DNA of 64,000 bases, from positions 5,832 to 69,831 of the forward strand of contig KV425576.1 of NCBI GenBank assembly GCA_001632425.1, in the 5' to 3' direction. The position numbers and the translations under genes are program-made. This document shows, piece by piece, positions 58,220 to 64,000 of the stretch. This stretch comes from Neolentinus lepideus HHB14362 ss-1. Its lineage: Eukaryota; Basidiomycota; Agaricomycetes; Gloeophyllales; Gloeophyllaceae. The notes beneath the pieces were generated by a model, which was not told where the DNA came from, ran no database searches, and saw only the letters and a program-made list of their open reading frames with translations. Each line of letters begins with the position of its first letter. Position 1 is the stretch's first letter.

Positions 58220-61010
58220 GACGGGAAGAGACGAAAGGCTTGCAATCTGAAGGTTCCTCCCTATACAGTTCAGAGTGAAACCTATATACGCGTTATATGT
58301 ATGGATGATGGCGGAAGACGTCGCATGACCTGCTATCGCGCAGTTGCGACATCTTGCGTTATTCCAGAGCTCCTTTGCTCACAGGGTTCCTGAAGAGGCG
58401 GTAAGATAGCCATTTCAATTGTCTGATAAGCCAGAAGAAGTCATATTCTGTCAGCAAGGCCGCAATCACGACAAAGCGAGTTAGTATTGCGAACGTGGAA
58501 ATGGTCGACTTCTAGCACTAGTAATCATTGGACAGGCCCAAAGCCCCGACGCTACAGGGAATCGCTGATTCATGGCAAGAAAGCATGGCTTACAGATCAG
58601 GAGAAAGGTCAGTTAGCTCATTTCGCGACGTTATATGACAGGCAATATTGGACAAACACGCAGAATTTAATGTCGAGGTGCAATGGAGCCCGGAGATTTC
58701 GGTTTGGTTGGCCGACACGCCACGTGTCTTGCACAGCATGTGGTCGACCATGACTTTTGCATTGACTTGCAACTAATCTTTGGTGAGTACTGTAATAGTT
58801 ACGTTGGCATCGCCTGCAGAGAACGTTCGGAATTCAGATATGCACTTTTTGTTTTTCTAATTGAATCTCTCTATGCAGTATACCTTCCTACCAGGAAGTT
58901 GCAACTTTATGCAACGTCGCCGAGTCTAAATCATGTGATATGATCTGACGACGCGCAGTCCAACACCCGCAGAAATGAGGTGTGGACCCTCATCACATTC
59001 CGGATTGCTGGCTTCCACCGCTAACAGACGTCTTCTAGGTCTGTAGCAAGTCTGTACCGTGGTTCATACTACTTGAGTGTGTGTTAATTCCTATTTGGTA
59101 GGATTTGGCGCGATCTTGCCTCCTCTCAGTGAACTGTGATACTCGTCCTCCCACCGAACGGATCCTCGAATCAAATGCGCTGTGAAACCTGCATAACTGA
59201 AATACTGATAGCTTCTACCAAAGAACAGGAAATAGTTGCAGCTGTATTCCTGTCTCATCGAGACCCGTTCTCGAGTCGTCTATGGATGTCCTCTTCACAC
59301 AAGGTGGAGCAATTGAACTCTAGCTGTCTCATTTTATTGAGAGTATCAAGCCCAAACGTGTTGATATGCTACTTCTCTAGGTTGTTAGCTCGGCAAAACC
59401 GCCGTGACGTCGACGGAGCCAGCACCCCGTCAAGAGGATAGGATGGCTCCCTCATCTCGTAGTCGCATCCGCCTATCCGAACCCAACCTACTTCGCGAAA
59501 CGACGCTGCTGATACATCCGACCGCCCTCTCATCTCGGGTCTCGACTTTCTTGTTACCTTCACGTCCTGTGGTGATGACCAGCCTATATAGATGGCCCCA
59601 TACTAGACGACTCCTTTCACAAGGCTACTCTGGGGCAAGCCTCCACTCGCGACACCAGATGCCGCGTGGCGAAAGAAAGCGCTCGACTTCTACCTCGCGG
59701 ATACGGCCACGGACAATCGATGCCGCGCACGGCCTAAACGCCCTCGCGCATCTTGCCGCGGTCAAAGTCCCTTTGCTCAAGCGCTTCTGGAGACAATGCT
59801 AGAGGTGCTACAAGCGCACACGTCGTTCCGTTCGTTGTGACTCTCCCAAGCAGAAAGGGATATCGACAACAGAGTCCCGATTATCCGGCTTCAGGTCCCG
59901 CACCAAGGCGCAGATTTCAGAAGTCCCTCCCGGAGGAGGGAGGGGATTACAAAAGATCTTGCATATCAGCCTGGAATGTGTGCGTAGTCGCCATGTTCTC
60001 GTGGTTCTGATCGTCGCGCCCTGAGCCTAACCCAGAATGTTCTATGCTTGCATGCATTCCGATTCGGACACGCTATAATCCGCTACGGCCGTAGCAAGGA
60101 TGAGCTCGAGCGAGGTTTGGACGCGCCTGGACTTCACTGAGGTGTGGTAGCACTCACACGAACTGCGGCACCGATATCACAAACGGATCCCCGTCTGTGC
60201 ATCCAATCCCATATATTTCGCGGCAATGGACTGATGCAGTCTCGTTAAGGAGGGGTCATCTCGCGGACCGGCGAGGCGGCGTGCGTATACGTTTTCGCGT
60301 GCGTTGGCGGGGATATCTGCCTCTGGACGAGATAGAGCCGCCACGAGCTGAAAAAAAAACGATCCGATATAAAACCCAACTCATCCGCACGTCTCGCGGC
60401 CAAGACTCGAATTGTGGCAGTTATCAAGATCGCGGAAGGCTTTCCTACCGCGCCGACTTTGGTTTGGCTCCTGCAGCACCTCAAAATATTTGACTCGACT
60501 TGACTCTCGAAGCTCGACCAGAGTCAATACGTCCCCTGGCAAAGCGGTACGCACCACCACCTCAGATCAAGATCCGGCCCATTACCTCGTTCGTGGATGT
60601 CTCAACCCAGGAGGCTCTTTTCCCGCTTCGTCTTTTCCAATTCACGATCACGATCACTCGGCGCGGGGTTCGGTAGCTTTTTCGCTCCGGGTTTTGACAC
60701 ACCGAACTCTTTCCTGTGTCACAGAGAGAAAAGAGATTCTTTACGTCTCGTCGCGGCGCGGTCTCGGCGATCATGTAAGGACACTGACTCCTGAGATGCG
60801 CCGGCGGGAGCGGCCCCGAACCCGTCACCGCGAACTCGAGAGACAACGCCGGGTATCAACACACGTATCCTATGCAATCGTCATAGCACTCGGAAATTTA
60901 CACGCATCAGAGTGCGACTGAGTAGAACGCCGATCACGAGTGTCCCGCCATAAAAGATATATCAAATTTCGCTGTGCGAAAGCCCGGAGTAGCACTGAGC
61001 GGACGTACTA
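58220..61010. other. Gene-poor, probably transposon-derived stretch
   Basis: No gene could be supported. 60760-60960 is a diverged copy of 62660-62900. Plus frames such as 59404-59802 and 60412-60921 are basic and Ser/Arg-rich with no domain, and are probably chance frames in GC-rich decayed sequence. Confidence 0.5.
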
Positions 61011-61413
61011 CAGGCGACTCTCTCATAACCCATCTCTCAACAACCCATACTCTGTTCTAACCCATACATTTTTGCGTCCACCAAGTTGGTTCCTAATTAA
61101 TTTATGTGACAACCCATATCTCTGTAATACTCCGTAACCCATGGTTTCTCAGCCAATCATAACCCATGCATTTATTTCAGTTTAGGTGGAATTTACAATA
61201 CTTGATGAGACAATAGACCAGAAATATTAGTTCTACAGCCGAGACTCAAATGGTATGATGCTCGGAAGGGACCGGATGCTGCTCGCCACCCTTCATGTCA
61301 CCATTCCACTCCTCATATGAGGAAGTCACGTGGATGAGCAAATCAGGGAGGTGGAATCAGTTCTCGATGCCAGATTACCGATTACTTTGCTTGAAACACC
61401 CATTCATGATATT

Positions 61414-62179
61414 GGGTGACTTCCCGTAACGTTAAATCCCTAAATCCCTATTCCGTAGAATGCGCCAGCGGTTTCGCGAAATGATTTAGAGATGCCAAAT
61501 AGGGATGTCCCTAAACCATAAGCCCATTTTAGGGATTTTTATCTCTAATTCCCTATGTCCGACGTACTCGACATCATAAACAATGACTGCGAGGATGAAC
61601 TGGTGCAGCTCGCGGCCATTGCTTTGGTTGTACTCATTGGTGTAGAGGAGGCCCGGCAGCTGCATAATCTACGACACAATGAACAGCGCCAGTACCTGTG
61701 CTGCCAGCATTTTATGCCAAATCCTCGTGTATTCACCACCTAGGCCTGGCAGCAGCTCCATCGAAGTACTTGCAGTGGTAGAGCTTATATCAAGACTATG
61801 GGACTTGATATACAAACATTTGATTGAGTCTGGCTTTTCGCGACGCTGGGAAGATACACCAATACCCTGTCCTGATGTGTCTATGGCGGGAAATTCGCCT
61901 CGCTCACTGGACGGACTACTTGGTTACATATGCCTATCAACCTTGAGAGGATAGCGGAGTTCAGAACCGGAGATCTGTGGACCGATTTATCTGCTTTAGC
62001 GTCGTTTTGGAGGATACAGAGGGGGGTAGACCCCTCTGTATCCAAGCTGGTTTACGGAGGCTCACAGGTTAGCAACGGACAGGGCAACTTCGCCGGGGTC
62101 CCAGCGGCATCTCGGCAGATGCGATTTTAAAGCCCAAATTTTAGGGAAAATACGGATTTAACGTTACGGGAAGTCATCC
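61414..62179. mobile_element. Nested Harbinger/PIF-like element, non-autonomous
   Basis: Terminal inverted repeats of about 26 bp (left 61414-61439, right 62154-62179) share TGACTTCCCGTAACGTTAAA, with one mismatch in the outermost three bases. A 3-bp duplication ATT flanks it (61411-61413 and 62180-62182). The 766-bp interior encodes transposase fragments on the plus strand: VLIGVEEARQLHNLRHNEQR at 61555-61740, and HLIESGFSRRWEDTPIPCPD with SPRSLDGLLGYICLSTL further on. These resemble the N-terminal part of basidiomycete Harbinger-type DDE transposases. The catalytic DDE region is missing, so the element cannot move alone. AATCCCTA/TAGGGATT subrepeats occur near both ends. Confidence 0.78.
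62012..62043. repeat. Perfect 13-bp hairpin inside the nested element
   Basis: GGATACAGAGGGG (62012-62024) and its exact complement CCCCTCTGTATCC (62031-62043) flank the 6-nt loop GGTAGA. Confidence 0.85.
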
Positions 62180-62544
62180 ATTATAGAACCTTCTAATAGT
62201 ATTAATTCTTGTATATATATAATGTGTATTTTAATGATATTTTAATGACCTCTCTCACAACCCATACTCTGCCATAATCCATACTTTGGGATGTCCACGG
62301 ACCCATATGGGTTATGAGAGAGTCGACTGTGCCCGGCGGTAAGATATGGAGATATGGAGATCCCGCGGTCCCGAAAGTGGTGCTAGCACCACAATCTACA
62401 CGCCCCAACACGGTCTGTAGACCGCGCGGGAGGAAGATCAACCACGAGCACTACGGGTCGGGCACAAAAGACAGTCAACGGTGGTGGGAGATCAACGCTG
62501 CCTGCGCGCCACCAACCTCTCCCCTCGATCCCAGCATTTGCGAG

Positions 62545-62648
62545 ACGTACTTGTACATTCGGGCGGTGTTATGTACTTGTATATGCGGTCGGTGTTATGT
62601 ACTTGTATATTCGATCGGTGTTATGTACTTGCATATTCGGTCGATGTT
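62545..62648. repeat. 26-bp minisatellite, four units
   Basis: Four tandem units of 26 bp, close to ATGTACTTGTATATTCGGTC plus GGTGTT. Units 2-4 differ at only a few positions; unit 1 (starting ACGTACTTGT) is the most diverged. Confidence 0.9.
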
Positions 62649-63803
62649 ATCTCTCGCGGCGATCACGTCAGGACGCAGAATCTGGGCACAGTGAGATGCG
62701 CGGTCCCGAAGCCGCCTAGTGCGCCGCGAACTCGAGAGCATCGGATATCAGCACACGTATTTCCCTGGTGTCCCTAGATACCTGCGTTTGTCATAGCAGC
62801 GGTACCGCACTTTGATGCGTGTTTTCTGTTTGGATGCCGAGTGCGAGCCCCACTCGACTGAGCAAAATGCCCAGCCATATTTAGGAACGAGGAGAGTCCC
62901 GCCACAAACGCCGTATCTTTTCTTGTGCGCCTATAACCCACAGCCCGGCGTAGGGACGAATGACCAAATCAGTGCACTCGGATCTCCGCAAATCCTACCC
63001 GGCGGTAAGATATGGAGGCGGCGCGGTACCGAAAGTGATGCAGCCCCAACAACGACGCGTGATCGAGCGCGAGCTGAGGGTCTTCGGAAGCGAAAGAGGC
63101 GGGCCCTCATCGCGACGGTGGGGGAGGAATCTGCCCCAGCGCGCTCAACCACGATCATTCCAGGCCTCGAAGGGCTCGACTCGACAGACGCGCCCACAAA
63201 AGACAGTAAACGACTGCTTCGGCGGTGCTGCTCGTGCCATATACGATATGACACCCTGCGCGGGCACCTGAACCATCAACCTCACCCCTTGATCCCCCTT
63301 CTTTTGTTGTAGGACCAACGGACTCCTCTCGGCGTCTCACATAAGACGAGCGATGATTCATTATACATGGGGACAGCGCCTAGAAGATGTATGACTGGCG
63401 GAGTGGGAGCAAACTCGATCACAACAAGATGGGACGCGCTCTTCCTGGGCTGAAACGCCGCCAGAAGCGCGATGGCGTTGGGAGGACTCGGGGATCAAAC
63501 ACCGTTGGTATCTTGTTAGCCGTGGCCAGACGGTGGTGCTCGGCTGACGCGTCGTCCTGATACCGGTATCCAGTGCAGCAATATATCGCGGGGACAGCCG
63601 GCACTTTGTTCAGTGATGGCCATAACGGGTAAGAGCGGTCCGCAAAAGGCAAGAGAGCACATGGCCGACACAGCATCGGGGTCCAGCGCCACGCCAGCCA
63701 CCGCCCAGGCCAGGCTCGATTGAATCTGCTGCACAAGCCCTAACCCCATCGCCATCACATCTCGACTCATTTTCGTGCACTCATCACCTCGCATAACCTC
63801 GCA

Positions 63804-63808
63804 TATAA
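63804..63808 (+). promoter_or_regulatory. TATA-like box of the DAHP synthase gene
   Basis: TATAA within GCATATAACC, 43 bp before the ATG at 63847. The distance is short for a TATA element with a leader, so this is a weak call. Confidence 0.35.
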
Positions 63809-63846
63809 CCCACCAAGTAAGCATTCCATTACCGCATTCCTCTACC

Positions 63847-64000
63847 ATGCGGCCAGTCGACGATGACCTAACCCGCCTGCCCGTCCAGGAACCCCGACCC
63901 ATGTCCGCCGCCCCGAGTCAAGACGGCTGGACACCCAGCTCGTGGCGCACAAAGCCGTTCGCCCAGGTCCGCCTTTCTTCCTCCTGCACACGCCCTGCTA
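63847..64000 (+). CDS. Class II DAHP synthase, exon 1 (partial gene)
   Basis: Starts with ATG 63847 in the context CTACCATGC. Exon 1 (63847-63966) encodes 40 residues with MRPVDDDLTRLPVQEPRPM and, near its end, GWTPSSWRTKPFAQ. This is the conserved N-terminal signature of fungal class II (plant/AroA-II type) 3-deoxy-D-arabino-heptulosonate-7-phosphate synthase, the first shikimate-pathway enzyme (phosphoenolpyruvate plus erythrose 4-phosphate). The exon ends at a GT donor after FAQ (63967), and the gene continues past the window. The call rests on the S/P-S-S-W-R-x-K-P motif and should be confirmed downstream. Confidence 0.75.
   Translation, partial: MRPVDDDLTRLPVQEPRPMSAAPSQDGWTPSSWRTKPFAQVRLSSSCTRPA

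Larger units (their letters stand above)
61011..62329. mobile_element. Outer TIR element (MITE-like) with a nested insertion
   Basis: Terminal inverted repeats of 23 bp: left 61011-61033 begins CAGGCGACTCTCTCATAACC, and right 62307-62329 is its reverse complement with one mismatch. The subterminal regions carry many copies of AACCCAT (left about 61024-61170, right 62252-62310), as in hAT-, CACTA- or KDZ-type ends. Without the nested element the unit is about 550 bp, so it is non-autonomous. No clear target-site duplication was found, so the superfamily stays open. Confidence 0.75.
62330..63846. repeat. Degenerate duplicated sequence before the DAHP synthase gene
   Basis: 62335-62500 and 62998-63230 are diverged copies of each other (both start with CCGGCGGTAAGATATGGAG and contain CACAAAAGACAGT). 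62660-62900 resembles 60760-60960 on the other side of the TIR element. No gene was found. From about 63730 on the sequence becomes the promoter and leader of the next gene. Confidence 0.6.

Noticed and set aside
59404..59802. 132-codon plus-strand Ser/Arg-rich frame
   Set aside because: No domain, no homologous neighbour exon, lies in decayed GC-rich DNA.
63419..63902. Minus-strand frames upstream of DAHP synthase
   Set aside because: They overlap the promoter and exon 1 of a recognised gene and resemble no family.
1..64000. CRISPR arrays, operons or a secondary-metabolite cluster
   Set aside because: Not expected in a fungal nuclear genome (first two), and no synthase gene or regularly spaced repeat array was seen.

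Overview
The window is nuclear DNA of a filamentous basidiomycete, most probably an Agaricomycete. The evidence is multi-exon genes with introns of about 48-65 bp, a basidiomycete-style F-box protein, an MLKL-NTD/HeLo-like helical-bundle protein, a Jen1-type transporter, and the start of a class II DAHP synthase.

Layout. (1) 1-14.4 kb is ordinary gene space: a G-rich minisatellite; a Jen1-type monocarboxylate transporter (-); an intact RNA cytidine acetyltransferase Kre33/NAT10 (-); a CxC...CxxxC hypothetical protein (+); a polytopic membrane protein (+). (2) 16.6-37.6 kb is a repeat-rich island. It opens with a relic of a Rho GTPase 3' end, followed by two decayed minus-strand copies (17.3-19.8 and 20.35-22.7 kb) of an unrecognised gene family. 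Then come two intact plus-strand members (24965-27527 and 33023-35594). Each intact member lies tail to tail, about 70 bp away, from a DapA/N-acetylneuraminate-lyase-fold gene (27602-28658 and 35664-36730) whose catalytic residues are lost. The two-gene module is a segmental duplication of about 5 kb. A 785-N assembly gap (30461-31245) falls inside a further decayed copy of the family. (3) 37.9-58.2 kb is gene space: a Ser/His/Pro-rich protein, a near-perfect 51-bp foldback, the MLKL-NTD-like protein, two Ser/Thr-rich single-pass membrane proteins, an F-box/LRR-like protein, small hypothetical genes, an MGYTHYW-family protein and a TauD-type dioxygenase. (4) 59-63.8 kb is transposon-rich: a Harbinger-like element (766 bp, 3-bp TSD) sits inside another TIR element, flanked by degenerate duplications and a 26-bp minisatellite. 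The window ends in exon 1 of class II DAHP synthase.

The most unusual content is the duplicated module of unknown family plus DapA-like pseudoenzyme. Both parts carry intact reading frames across many conserved splice sites, including conserved GC-AG introns, while sister copies nearby are broken. All splice sites were read by eye from the DNA and from agreement between paralogs; none has transcript support here.
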